Source of the DNA: Monoplex corrugatus
Lineage: Eukaryota; Mollusca; Gastropoda; Littorinimorpha; Ranellidae
Direction of reading: 5' to 3'
DNA length: 64,000 nucleotides
Assembly (NCBI GenBank): GCA_030674185.1
Contig: CM060306.1
Span: forward strand, 376,001 to 440,000
Part shown: one piece after another, positions 34,539-47,149 of the stretch
How the letters are laid out: each line of letters begins with the position of its first letter
Position numbering within the stretch: the first letter of the stretch is position 1
Notes under the pieces: generated by a model
Told to the model about the DNA's origin: nothing
Databases searched by the model: none
The model's input: only the letters and a program-made list of their open reading frames with translations
Made by a program: the position numbers and the translations under genes

Positions 34539-34556
34539 AAGACAGAGAGACAGACA
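33996..34556. repeat. (CATA)n, (GATG/GACA)n and (TA)n microsatellites
   Basis: The CATA tract (to about 34380) is followed by GACAGACA, GATGGATG and GATAGATA tracts and a (TA) run at 34508-34533. The adjoining LINE tail begins at 34560. Confidence 0.95.
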
Positions 34557-34559
34557 GAG

Positions 34560-35141
34560 ACATAATAATAATAATAATAATTACAATATTTATATAGCGC
34601 AAAATCTCGATAAAAATCAAATCTAAGCGCTGAACATACACTTACGCACGCGCGCACACACACGCACACACACAGTTACACATGGCCATAAATGGGGAAA
34701 AAGAATAAAAGCAATGGAAAATTATAGAGAGCATATTATATACAAATATATATTACAATGTGATTCCCCTCCGAGTGGAGACAGGCTACAGAGGGGGGAT
34801 GAGTGAGGTCAGGATTTTATGCAGAGGAGAAAAGGTGAGTTTTGAGAGCGGACTTGAAGGAGACAAAAGTAGGTTGCTGACGGACAGAGAGAGGAAGTTT
34901 GTTCCAGGAAAGTGGACCAGAAACAGAGAAGGCTCGTGGACCATAGGTATTGAGCTTGGTGCGTGAAAAGCGAAAAGTCAGAGGATCGGAGGCAGAGCGG
35001 AGGGTACGTGAGGGAACATAGATATCAAGTAGGCTTGACAGGTAATCGGGGGCTGCGTTATTGAGGCTTTTGTAGCACATGGTGTCTAGTTTGTACTGTA
35101 TGCGCTTTGAAACAGGGAGCCAGTGAAGTTGTGCCAGGAGA
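34560..35141 (-). mobile_element. LINE A family, 5'-truncated copy, minus strand
   Basis: The left end is the reverse complement of the (ATT)n tail with the GCGCAAAATC and AAATCTAAGCGCTGAAC words seen at 5930-6000. The coding part reads [19 protein letters not shown] and the C-terminal block through KSALKTHLFSSA, intact here, which shows where the second frameshift of LINE A lies. Both flanks are GACA/GATA microsatellite, which hides any target duplication. Bases 35142-35220 are the GATA/GACA flank and 35221-35339 are unique. Confidence 0.88.
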
Positions 35142-35339
35142 GATAGACAGACAGATAGAAAGACAAACAGAGAGATAGAGATAGCTAGATAGACAGACAA
35201 ATAGACAGATAAGTCAGAAAGAAAAATACACATTTTCAGTCAACAAAAGACAGTCTACAAGTGCTTCAGAGCATGTCAATTCCCACTAATCGCACCCTAG
35301 ATCCTCCTCAAGATAAAACAACAATACATGTAATATGGC

Positions 35340-35351
35340 ACGATCACTTTT
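35340..35351. other. Target-site duplication of RTE-like family 2 (partner at 38079-38090)
   Basis: ACGATCACTTTT is present exactly at both ends of the element. Confidence 0.9.
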
Positions 35352-38078
35352 CATCATCATGTCCAGCTTGCTCGGCTATCCATGACACGTTTCTTCCATC
35401 CTTCTCTGTCAGACATTGCAGTAGGTAGTTCATCATACTGACAGCTCGTATCATCGACCAGTTGGTCGATGAAGGTCTTCTTTGGACGTCCTGGTCTTTG
35501 TTTGCTGTGGCTGGGTCTCCATAGTAGAACATTCCCCACCAGTTCTCCTTTGCTACCCAGTCTTTGTTGACGTATTGATTTACTGATTAGTGGGATCTTA
35601 CCATGTAACTGTTAGTTGGATGTTCTCTCCAGGATTTGTTCAGGGCTGCACGCAGCATTCGTGTGTATGCTCCATCAATCTTCTTCTCCAATGTTGCTGT
35701 TAGTGTCCAAGAGATTCAGCCATATGTATGAGCGGACTCTACTGCTGCTCAGAAGAAGTTCCTTTTCAGTTTGTCTGGTAGTTTGGATTTCCAGATTTTG
35801 TCCAGTTGATTTAGTGCGCCCCAGGCATTTCCGAGTCTGGTGTTGACGTCTTGTTCTGTGGAGTTAATGTAGCTGCCAAGGTATTTAAAGTCTTGAACTT
35901 GTTTGATCGTACCTCCATTGAGACTTCTCATACGTACAGATGCGACTTGATTCAGACAGATGAACTCTGTTTTGTTTGCACTGAGGTGGAGCTTGATCTC
36001 CATTGCTGTTCTTTCGACATTGTGAAGGAGAGATGTTGCATCCTTTAGGAGATCTGCGAGAACAGCCAGGTCATCAACATAATCCGCATCTGTTATCTTT
36101 ACCGCAGGGTAGCGTCTGCTCTTCTGTTCTGTGAGGGTAAAGCCGAGTTTTTTGTTCTTATCCACTGCTTTCCTCAGCAACAGATGATGAAAATGTAGGG
36201 GCAAGCGTGTCTCCTTGAAGGACTCCAGCAGTGATGTTGAAGAAGTCTGTGTGTCCGTCGGGGGAGCGAACCATACCAACGGGTATTCTGATACAGCATC
36301 ATGATGGCGTCTACTGTTTCCTTAGGTAGTCCATATGCAGTTAGAATCTCCTTCATCTTTCCTTGGTGGATCGAATCAAAAGCTTTGGAAAAGTCGATAA
36401 TTAGGAGAACAGCTGGGAGGCTTTTGGTTTTTATGCCTTCCAATATACGTCTGATAGTGAGTATTTGTCCAGATGTCGATCTGTTTTGGCGAAACCCGTT
36501 TTGGTTTTTCCTCAGAACTGGGTCTATCTCCGGCCTTATCCTATTTAGGAGCATAAGGTTGTAGATCTTTGCAGAAATTGAGTTAATGTGATTTCGCGGT
36601 AGTTCTTTGTGATGCCGAGGTCACCTTTCTTGGGGAAAGGAAGCAGGCATCCTTTAGTCCATTTGTCTATTGGGTCTTGGTTATAAACGTTGTTGCAGCA
36701 TTCCAGCAGTATCTGGTAAAATTCCTCTATTTTCCATACTTCCGCTGGTATCTCATCGAGTCCGCATGCTTTTCCACACTGAATGCTTTTCACTGCTGTC
36801 GGTAGTTCGTCCAACGTAAACGGCCCTTTCTTGATATTCAGATCCTCCGTGAAGACTGGAGTTATTTCTTCTTCAGAGATGTCTGGAGGTTTCCCGAGTA
36901 GATCTTGGAAGTGTTGTTGCCACAGTTTTACTTGCTCTTCTTTGCTAGATGCTTTTAGCTTAGCTCTGTTGCAGCTTTTTCTACCACTAATTTCGTTCAC
37001 GGTTTTCCAAGCAACAGCAGACTTTTTGTTGCTGACAGCATTTGTGATCTGGTCGATTTTGCTTTGTAGGTATTTCGTTTGCTCCGCTTCATAGGCCTCT
37101 GTGACTAGCATCACGAGCATTACTGAGGTAAAAGATGTTCTCAGGGGATGGTTGAGAGTCTTTTAGTTGTGTCTTTTAATTGTTTGCGTTTTTGACAGAT
37201 TTCCTCATTCACCCATGGAGTTTGATTTTTTACTTTGGGTTTCAGCGGGATAAGTGTCTGCAGCTGTTTCTTTACACAGCTGTTTCTTTACACATGTTTC
37301 TTAGTGTTGTTTACACAGTGTTTTACAGCTTCTTTACACAGCTGTTTCTTTACACGCTTTTCATTTACAGTGTTTCATTTCACAGTGTTCTTTACTAGCT
37401 GTTTCTTTACACGCCATTTCATTGTAGTTGTATGTCATGTTAGCAGTCTTTGCTGAGGTGTATCTTGTAGGGCAGCAAATCTATTTCTCACCCTTGTAAT
37501 GAAGATGTTCCGAATTTCAGGGTTGTCGTTTAGATTTGACCAGTCATATGGGGTACATGTAGTATTGCAAGATTTCTTTTTATTTGCTCGAAGGCTCATC
37601 GAAGTCGAGCAGAAACGATGCGGTGGTCTGATGCAACACTGACAAACGAGTTGAATACTCTGCAATTTTTTGTACTATTTTTCCATTTCTTATTATGATG
37701 ATATAGTCGAGTTGTGCTTTGCTCCCATTTGGTGATTTGTGTGTCCCTAGCTGACCTGGTCTTTTCTGGTATAGAGTGTTGAGGCATAAAACATTGTTTT
37801 CATTGTTTTCATTGAGATAGTCTTTTAGCATAGAGCCGTTTCTGTTAGTCTGAGAGTGATATGCATATTTGAAGCCATCAAGGTTTCCAAGTTGTGCACT
37901 GAAGTTGCCACCAGTAGTGAGGATGTTGTGCTTCGGGACTTGTCTGGTGGCTGATGTTAAGTCCTGATAAAATCTTTCGACTTCCACTTCATCACTTACA
38001 TTAATGGGACTGTAACAGGAGACTCTCGAGGTTCGAGGATTTCCGTTGATAGCTACTTTCAACGGAAATCCAACGGCA
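35352..38078 (-). mobile_element. Second RTE-like non-LTR family, 5'-truncated, with exact target duplication
   Basis: An exact 12-bp target-site duplication, ACGATCACTTTT, lies at 35340-35351 and 38079-38090. The 3' tail on the minus strand is CATGATGATGA, the short TGA tail of RTE-type elements. Protein motifs on the minus strand are endonuclease pieces (QLGTHKSPNGSKAQLDYII), RT (GFRQNRSTSGQILTIRRIL, LLIIDFSKAFDSIHQGKM), a YADD box changed to YVDD (ITDADYVDDLAVLADLL), the thumb (DFKYLGSYI) and the C-terminal QRPGRPKKTFIDQLVDD block. Stops and frame changes are spread throughout. It differs clearly from RTE copies 1-3. Confidence 0.85.
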
Positions 38079-38090
38079 ACGATCACTTTT

Positions 38091-38460
38091 ACACTGTAGA
38101 AATCATCTCACTTCCGCCAAGGCATGGCACTTGTCTCCCCTGCTTCCCTGGCAGTTACCACAGTCCTTCAACACTCAGTGATTTCATATCGGTATATTGT
38201 CCTGCACAATGAAACACCAGACAAGCCTTGCTGATTTTCTTCGCTAAGCTTTGTGTGTGTGTGTTCTATGTTGTCCCTTGTGTACGCTTGACAAATGCCA
38301 GTTGGTCCAACATTTGAGTTTGTCTTGTTCTGTGTACTGGAATACGTGTTCTTATTTTATTTCGTGTGCTTCTGGTTCCTGTTTGCTTGGTGAACGCTGG
38401 CAGTCAGTTTGGTTGACACTTCTTTAAACGGACGTCATTGTATGACAACACAACGCAATG
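38091..38460. other. Unique intron 1 sequence
   Basis: Non-repetitive. I see no gene, RNA or mobile-element signature. Confidence 0.5.
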
Positions 38461-39560
38461 GTCACTGTACTCTAACTTAAACGATTAGCCCCTGTAATCT
38501 AAGTTTCACGAATGGTCCCTGTGATCTAACTTTAACGAATGGTCCGTTCAATCTAACTTTAACAATTAGCTCCTGTAATCTAAGTTTAACGAATGGTTCC
38601 TGTAATTTTTGTTTAATTTAACAAATGGTCAGTAGAATTTATGTGTAACAAATGGTCAATATATTTTATGTTTAACAAATTCTCAATATAATCTATGTTT
38701 AACGAATGGTCAATATAATCTAAGTTTAATTAATAACGCCTGCAATCCAAGTTTAATTAACAACGCCTATAATCAAAGTTTAATTAATAACGTCTGTAAT
38801 CTAAGTTTAATTAATAACACGTAATCTAAGTTTGATTCATAACGCCTGTAATCTAAGTTTAATTAATAACAGCTGTAATCTAAGTTTAATTAAAAACGTC
38901 TGTAATCTAAGTTTAATTAATAATGCCTGTAATCTAAGTTTAATTAATAACGCCCGTAATCTAAGTTTCACAAATAAACCTTGTAATCTAAATTTAACGA
39001 ATAACCCTTGTAGCCTAAGGTTAACGAATAACCTCTAATCTAAGTTCAACGAATGACCCTTTAATCTAAGTTTAACGAATAACCCTTGTTATCTAAGTTT
39101 AACAAACCATCCCTATAATCTAAGTTTAACAAATTGTCCCTGTAATGTAAGTTTAACGAATAACCTCTGCAATCTAGGTTTAATGAATAACTTCTGTAAT
39201 CTAAGTTTAACGAATAACCCCTGTAATCTAAGTTTAACGAATAACCCCTGTAATCTAAGTTTAACGAATAACCCCGTAATCTGAGTTTAACGAATAACCT
39301 CTGTAACCTAAGATTAACGAATAACCTTTGTAATCTAAGTTTAACGAATAGTCCTGTAATCTAAGTTTAACAAATAACCCCAGTAATATATGTTTAAGAA
39401 AAAAAAACTGTAATCTAAGCTTAACGAATAACCCCTGTAATCTAAGTTTAACGAATAACCCCTGTAATCTAAGTTTAACGAATAACCCCTGTAATCTAAG
39501 TTTAACGAATAACCCCTGTAATCTAAGCTTAGCGAATGGTCCCTGTAATCTAACAAATGG
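38461..39560. repeat. 27-bp minisatellite
   Basis: About 38 units of GTAATCTAAGTTTAACGAAT plus AACCCCT, with a TTTAATTAATAAC variant block at 38725-38950. Units at 39195-39540 are most uniform. Intron 1. Confidence 0.93.
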
Positions 39561-39658
39561 TCATAATGACTTTAAGTCCTGTTGCAGTAAATCATGGCCA
39601 CAATTGTATTAACAGTCACAGATAATTTAGGGCTGGACCCAGACATGGGTCACTTGGG

Positions 39659-39659
<1 letters not shown>

Positions 39660-39733
<74 letters not shown>

Positions 39734-39832
39734 CCACACACATACATACATACACACACATACACACACACACATACACACACACACACACACATACAGA
39801 CACACACACACACTCTCTCTCTCTCTCTCTCT
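39660..39832. repeat. (CA)n and (CT)n microsatellite
   Basis: An uninterrupted CA tract of about 70 bases, then CA with CATA interruptions and a CT tract. Flanking bases to 39953 are unique. Confidence 0.97.
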
Positions 39833-39953
39833 TCAAAAAAAGAAGAGAGACAGTGAGAGAATGTTTAAAAATTGTAAAAGCCACAAAAAAGAGAAGAGGA
39901 AAGATTTTACATCTGGACTTTTTTCACATTTACATCATAGTGACTGTCTCCAT

Positions 39954-39963
39954 TTAAGCAAAT
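39954..39963. other. Target-site duplication of RTE copy 3 (partner at 42107-42116)
   Basis: TTAAGCAAAT is present exactly at both ends of the element. Confidence 0.88.
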
Positions 39964-42106
39964 CATCATCATCATCATCAAGTGCCTTGCCACATGGCGT
40001 TGGCGATCATGGCCTTCCATCTGTTTCTATCCCTTTTTGCCGCAAGCACATTTTCCACCATATCTGTCTTCAGCCACTCTACAAGTCCGTCCAATATTTT
40101 TTCCCTGGGTCTACCTGGTGCTCTCTTTCCCTCCAGCTTTCCTGTTGTGACCAGGTGCTCCAATTCCCCTTTCCTCATAAAATGGCATATAAATGTTGCC
40201 CGTCTTTTCCTAATCTTCCTTATCAATTATCTTATTGTGTCTGCCTCCATCAAGACTGTCTCGTTTGTTTTCTTTGCTGTCCATGGAACTCTCAACATTC
40301 TTCTTAGAAACCACATCTCGGCTGCCTCAATCTTGTTCTGGCTTTGCTTGTTAACTGTCCACGCCTCATAACTGTATAACATTATCGGTTCTATATAATA
40401 TTCAAGAACTCTCTTCCTGATTTTAATTGATAGGCATTAGTTGGCAAGAATGCTTTTCATCTTCTTGAATGCTGTTTTGGCATGGCCGATCCTGCTGGCT
40501 ATTTTCTGATGTGCATCTGCTATCTGATGAAATGATCATTCCCAGATATTTAAACTTATCAACCTGTCTCAAGGTTGTGCCGTTTGCTGTTATTTTGCAT
40601 GAGAAGATTTCATGTTTTTTACTGATCACCATGACTTCAATCTTGCTGCTGTTTAGTTCCAACCCCTTACCTTTGCTTTCTATTTCTAGTATATTCACAA
40701 GGTTTTGTAGGTCCCTTTCATTTTCTGCAATTAGCACAGTGTTATCTGCGTATCGAATGTTGTTTATCATTTTCCCTCCAACCTTTAATCCAGGGTATTC
40801 TTCTACGTTTCTCATGATGTTTTCGCTGTAAAGTGAAAACACATCTGGTGACAAAACACAACCTGGTCTGACTCCTCTTTTGATATTTTGGAGAAAGCTT
40901 ATATCGTTTTCTATTCTCATTGCTGCTGTTTGTTCCCAATACATATTTCTGATTATTCGTAGATCTTTTCCATCAATATTGAGTCTCTCCAGTTGGTTGA
41001 TCAATTCTTCATGTCTTACCCGATCGAAAGCCTTGGTATAATCAACAAAGCATACATAAATTCCTTATTCAACTCGACTGACCTCTCTATGATAGTTCTT
41101 AGGATGTATATGGCATTAATACTTCCTTTTCCTTCGACAAATCCACACTGTTCTTCTGCTATTTCACTTTTGATTCTATTCCTTGTCCTCATTATGATTT
41201 TTCTTAATAGGATTTTTGTTTCATGACTCATCAAACTGATTGTCCGATGGAATTCGCATTCTATAGCCCCTGTCTTCTTTGGAAGTGCAATTGAAAATGG
41301 ATTTTGACATATCTTGGGGGATTTTTCCAGTGTCATAAATCCCATTTAGGAGGAATGTTATTTTTTCAATACCAAATTCCTCCAGGGCTTCAATCATCTC
41401 TGTAGTAATGTTGTCTGGTCCTGAGGCTTTTCCTGGTTTCATTTTTTTCAGTGCTGCTCTTACTTCATCTTTCATTATGGGTGGTCCTTCAACGTTCTTT
41501 TTTATAATGTGTTCTTCGTTTCTGTCATCTTCAAAAAAGTCTTTGATGTACTCTCCCCATCTGTCTAATATTTTGTCTTTTTCCATGATAAGCATACTAT
41601 CTTTCGATTTTAAGCAACCAGTTGATGTGCATGTATTTTTCCTGTGAACAATTTCTTCAATTCTTCTGTACATACCCTGAGGATCCGTTTTGTGTCGGTC
41701 TTCTATTTCTTTGCATTTTGTTTTCAGCCAAGCTTCCTTAGCTTCATTACACCTATTTCTGATTTCTTTGTTTATCTTCCTGTATATCTCCTCGTTTCTC
41801 TTTGCCTTCTTCCGTTCCTCCATCAAGCCTAGAATTTCTTTTGTCGTCCCGTTCTTTTTTGCTTTTCTATCTACTCTAGGGATTTCTTCACAAGCTTCAT
41901 TTATCGAATTTCTCAACTTTGTCCATTGTTCCTCACTGTCACCAACGTCTTCCAGAGCACAGAATTTGTTTTGAACATGTACGTTATATTTTTTACGTAG
42001 CACTGCACCTGGTAGTGTTTTGGCTGTCAGTAAAGAATTTCTAAATCTTTAATTGATCAGGATGTAGTCAATCTGATTTTTGGTATTATCTCCTGGACTC
42101 AGTGTA
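39964..42106 (-). mobile_element. RTE-type retrotransposon copy 3, 5'-truncated, exact target duplication
   Basis: A 10-bp target duplication, TTAAGCAAAT, lies at 39954-39963 and 42107-42116. The tail is (ATC)n on the plus strand, i.e. (TGA)n on the element strand. The element is the same family as copies 1 and 2. It lacks about 114 bases near 42003 relative to copy 1 (TAGCACT joins GCACCTGG directly). Its uninterrupted sequence at 40290-40330 defines the target into which LINE B jumped in copy 1. Confidence 0.9.
39978..42003 (-). pseudogene. RTE copy 3 ORF, frameshifted
   Basis: A frame at 42003-41221 covers NEACEEIPRVDRKAKKN to the FNCTSKEDRG frameshift. A further frame at 41345-41016 has EEQCGFVEGKGSINAIY, and a frame at 41004-40423 contains GVRPGCVLSPDVFSLY, NNIRYADNTVLIAENERD (the ADD box is changed to ADN) and FKYLGMIISS. 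The C-terminal block (PGRPREKILDGL) is at 40226-39978. Three frame breaks are visible, and the catalytic change plus the breaks make it inactive. Confidence 0.87.
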
Positions 42107-42116
42107 TTAAGCAAAT

Positions 42117-42765
42117 AGGAATCAGAAAAAGAAAAAGAAAAAATATTATCACAACGCTTATCTCTTATATCAAATGCGCTGTGTGGTTCTATTTTTGCTT
42201 TCAAATGACAACAATACCGTCACCACATGGGGCAACCCCCACCTGTGGCTTTACCCTTGGCCCCCGTGTGTAACTCCCTCCCTCACTGTTCTCACATCCA
42301 GCTCTGTAAACTACAACGGCAACTGGACAACTGAGTCCGCAGTCAGCTGGGTCAGGCACTAGTGAGTCACTGTCAGTGCAGTGATACCGAGTCAAACATA
42401 CATGTACTGCCTTCAACACATGACTTAGTGTCCTAAAGAAAGATTTGTCTGAGACTGATCAGACATGACAGAGTGGATCTAATCTTGTTTGAATTTACAT
42501 ATAAACAGAAAACACCTTTCCTTTGTTTGACATGTAACTGATTATGCATAGTTATCATAATCATGACATTTTCTCACCAGATACCAACACACAGTTACAG
42601 AAGAGAAACGTACATAGTTTCATTCAAGTTTTTTTCCCCAAGATGGCATATCCACGTTCAGAAAATCCAGTGCCGTGCAAAAATGCTGAAAATGCAACGT
42701 GACGGAAAAGAAACATGCCTGTAGTGGCCGACCATCCACAACCCGTGGGGTCTCAACTGACACGT
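42117..42765. other. Unique intron 1 sequence
   Basis: Non-repetitive apart from a short A-rich stretch at 42121-42145. No convincing exon or mobile element. Confidence 0.5.
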
Positions 42766-45700
42766 CAATGGCAGATGTCCTGTCACACATACCAGTTATG
42801 ACACATCAATGGCAATGTCATGTCACACATACCAGTTATGACACATCAATGGCAGATGTCATGTCACACATACCAGTTATGACACATCAATGGCAGATGT
42901 CATGTCACACATACCATTATGACACATCAATGGCAGATGGCCTGTCACACATACCAGTTATGACACATCAATGCAGATGTCATGTCACACATACCAGTTA
43001 TGACACGTCAAGGCAGATGTCCTGTCACACATACCAGTTATGACACATCAATGCAGATGTCATGTCACACATACCAGTTATGACACATCAATGGCAGATG
43101 GCCTGTCACACATACCAATTATGACACTCAATGGCAGATGTCCTGTCACACATACCAGTTATGACACATCAATAGCAGATGCCTGTCACACATACCATTA
43201 TGACACATCAATGCAGATGCCTGTCACACATACCATTATGACACGTCAATGGCAGATGTCCTGTCACACATACCGTATGACACATCAATGGCAGATGTCC
43301 TGTCACACATACCAGTTATGACACATCAAGCAGATGTCTGTCACACATACCAGTTATGACACATCAATGGCAGATGCCTGTCACACATACCAGTTATGAG
43401 ACACATCAATGGCAGATGTCTGTCACACATACCATTATGACACATCAATGGCAGATGTCCTGTCACACATACCAGTTGACACATCAAGCAGATGTCCTGT
43501 CACACATACCATTATGACACGTCAATGCAGATGTCCTGTCACACATACCAGTTATGACACATCAATGCAGATGTCCTGTCACACATACCAGTTATGACAC
43601 ATCAATGGCAGATGTCTGTCACACATACCAGTTATGACACATAAAGCCAGATGTCCTGTCACACATACCAGTGATGACACATCAATGGCAGATGTCCTGT
43701 CACACATACCAGTTATGACACATCAATGGCAGATGGCCTGTCACACATACCAGTTATGACACATCAATGGCAGATGTCCTGTCACACATACCAGTTATGA
43801 CACATCAATGGCAGATGTCCTGTCACACATACCAGTTATGACACATCAATGGCAATGTCCTGTCACACATACCAGTTATGACACATCAATGGCAGATGTC
43901 CTGTCACACATACCAGTTATGACAATCAATGGCAGATGTCTGTCACACATACCACTTATGACACATCAATGGCAGATGTCCTGTCACAGATACCACTTAT
44001 GACACATCAAAGCCAGATGTCCTGTCACACATACCAGTTATGACACATCAAGGCAGATGTCCTGTCACACATACCAGTTATGACACATCAATGGCAGATG
44101 TCCTGTCACACATACCAGTTATGACACATCAATGGCAGATGTCCTGTCACACATACCAGTTATGACAGACATCAATGGCAGATGTCCTGTCACACATACC
44201 AGTTATGACACATCAATGGCAGATGTCCTGTCACACATACCACTTATGACACATCAATGCAGATGTCCTGTCACACATACCAGTTATGACACATCAATGG
44301 CAGATGTCCTGTCACACATACCAGTATGACACATCAATGGCAGATGTCCTGTCACACATACCAGTTATGACACATCAAAGCCAGATGTCCTGTCACACAT
44401 ACCAGTTATGACACATCAATGGCAGATGTCCTGTCACACATACCAGTTATGGACACATCAATGGCAGATGATCCTGTCACACATACCAGTTATGACACAT
44501 CAAGCAGATGTCCTGTCACACATACCAGTTATGACACATAAAAGCAGATGTCCTCTCACACATACCAGTTATGACACATCAATGGCAGATGTCCTGTCAC
44601 ACATACCAGTTATGACACATCAATGGCAGATGTCCTGTCACACATACCAGTTATGACACATCAATGGCAGATATCCTGTCACACATACCAGTTATGACAT
44701 GACACATCAAAGCCAGATGTCCTGTCACACATACCAGTTATGACACATCAATGGCAGATGTCCTGTCACACATACCAGTTATGACACATCAATGGCAGAT
44801 GTCCTGTCACACATACCAGTTATGACACATCAATGGCAGATGTCCTGTCACACATACCAGTTATGACACATCAATGGCAGATGTCATGTCACACATACCA
44901 GTTTTGACACATCAATGGCAGATATCTTGTCACACATACCAGTTATGACACATCAATGGCAGATGTCCTGTCACACATACCAGTTATGACACATCAAAGC
45001 CAGATGTCCTGTCACACATACCAGTTATGACACATCAATGGCAGATGTCCTGTCACACATACCAGTTATGACATGACACATCAATGGCAGATGGCCCTCT
45101 GTCACACATACCAGTTATGACATGACACATCAATGGCAGATGACCTTCTGTCACACATACCAGTTATGACACATCAATGGCAGATGTCCTGTCACACATA
45201 CCAGTTATGACACATCAATGGCAGATGTCCTGTCACACATACCAGTTTTGACACATCAATGGCAGATATCCTGTCACACATACCAGTTATGACATGACAC
45301 ATCAATGGCAGATGTCCTGTCACACATACCAGTTATGACACATCAATGGCAGATGTCCTGTCACACATACCAGTTATGACACATCAATGGCAGATGTCCT
45401 GTCACACATACCAGTTATGACACATCAATGGCAGATGGCCTTCTGTCACACATACCAGTTATGACACATCAATGGCAGATGTCATGTCACACATACCAGT
45501 TATGACACATCAATGGCAGATGGCCTTCTGTCACACATACCAGTTATGACACATCAATGGCAGATGGCCTTCTGTCACACATATCAGTTATGACACATCA
45601 ATGGCAGATGGCCTTCTGTCACACATACCAGTTATGACACATCAATGGCAGATGGCCTTCTGTCACACATATCAGTTATGACACATCAATGGCAGATGGC

Positions 45701-46240
45701 CTTCTGTCACACATACCAGTTATGACACATCAATGGCAGATGGCCTTCTGTCACACATACCCGTTATGACACATCAATGGCAGATGTCATGTCACACATA
45801 CCAGTTATGACACATCAATGGCAGATGTCCTGTCACACATACCAGTTATGACACATCAATGGCAGATGTCCTGTCACACATACCAGTTATGACACATCAA
45901 TGGCAGATGTCCTGTCACACATACCAGTTATGACACATCAATGGCAGATGTCCTGTCACACATACCAGTTATGACACATCAATGGCAGATGTCATGTCAC
46001 ACATACCAGTTATGACACATCAATGGCAGATGGCCTTCTGTCACACATACCAGTTATGACACATCAATGGCAGATGGCCTTCTGTCACACATACCAGTTA
46101 TGACACATCAATGGCAGATGGCCTTCTGTCACACATACCCATTATGACACATCAATGGCAGATGGCCTTCTGTCACACATACCAGTTATGACACATCAAT
46201 GGCAGATGGCCTTCTGTCACACATACCAGTTATGACGTCA
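42766..46240. repeat. 41-bp minisatellite
   Basis: About 85 units of GACACATCAATGGCAGATGT plus CCTGTCACACATACCAGTTAT. Units at 42900-44700 carry many one-base losses (GG to G, CC to C); units after 45150 are cleaner and include a GGCCTTCTGTC subfamily. On the gene strand each unit contains CTGGTATGTG, a donor-like word. Intron 1. Confidence 0.95.
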
Positions 46241-46430
46241 GCTTGCCCACATGTACGAAAGAGCAGTCCGGTGACGGTTTCTATCATGACGGGATGAACG
46301 GCACTTGGCAAGGCCGAATCAGGAAAATACCCCATACGTCCTATGACAGAGCCAACAGGCAGATAACGGCCACCTACAGCCCTACCCCTTTGAGCCAAAG
46401 ATGGGTAACACTTACAGAAAACCTAGATGG
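46241..46430 (-). other. Non-repetitive island bordering the 41-bp array; possible cryptic exon
   Basis: The minus strand is open from about 46398 into the array and could be read as an exon between GTCATAG (about 46346) and ACTG|GTATGTG (about 46227). Its phase (1 to 1) does not fit between exon 1 (ends phase 0) and exon 2 (starts phase 0), and I recognise no domain in it. I do not call it as coding. Confidence 0.25.
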
Positions 46431-46612
46431 CTGAAGTCAGAGGTACCGTTACTTCTAACTGACCACGGTACCATGCAATACAACACACATGTCTACACGG
46501 TCATCTACATCAGACAGAGGGCTGAAGTCAGAGGTACCGTTACTTCTAACTGACCACGGTACCATGCAATACAACACACATGTCTACATGGCCATCTACA
46601 TCAGACCAGAAC
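46431..46612. repeat. 91-bp direct duplication
   Basis: A segment beginning CTGAAGTCAGAGGTACCGTT and containing CCATGCAATACAACACACAT is present twice (46431 and 46522), with two or three differences. Confidence 0.9.
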
Positions 46613-46734
46613 AGCGCTAACCTACTGAGCCACCTCCAGGTGCCGCTTTCTGTGCCTCAACAGGATCAAGCAGAACAACAGGGGTTTGTTTAATAATAAT
46701 TCATCGCACGCGGACAATTCAATATGCCCTCCAC

Positions 46735-47050
46735 CCACATCTGCCAGCAATTACCAGGCATGCCCGCCACCCAAATCTGCCAGCAATTACCAGGCATGCC
46801 CGCCACCCAGATATGCCAGCAATTACCAGGCATGCCCGCCACCCAAATCTGCCAGCAATTACCAGGCATGCCCGCCACCCAAATCTGCCAGCAATTACCA
46901 GGCATGCCCGCCACCCAGATATGCCAGCAATTACCAGGCATGCCCGCCACCCAAATCTGCCAGCAATTACCAGGCATGCCCGCCACCCAAATCTGCCAGC
47001 AATTACCAGGTATGCCCGCCACCCAGATATGCCAGCAATTACCAGGCAGA
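46735..47050. repeat. 36-bp minisatellite with three-unit higher-order structure
   Basis: Nine units of CCAGCAATTACCAGGCATGC plus CCGCCACCCAAATCTG. Every third unit has AGATATG in place of AAATCTG, giving a 108-bp higher-order repeat. All frames are open, producing false frames such as ACPPPKSASNYQ. Intron 1. Confidence 0.93.
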
Positions 47051-47149
47051 CGCCTTGATCCTGTGCAAACCCATACACAGTTGCAAGATCTTCAAATGGG
47101 AAGAGAGGAACGGGGGTGGGGGTGGGCGCAAGACCTTTACACACTTAGC

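Noticed and set aside
38461..39560. GATTACAG words on the gene strand of the 27-bp array as another acceptor-seeded repeat.
   Set aside because: No exon edge lies nearby and the pyrimidine tract is poor.
46227..46346. Candidate extra exon of the adaptor gene.
   Set aside because: Phase 1 to 1 does not fit between exons 1 and 2, no domain is recognised, and the exon 1 to exon 2 join already gives a continuous DBB start.
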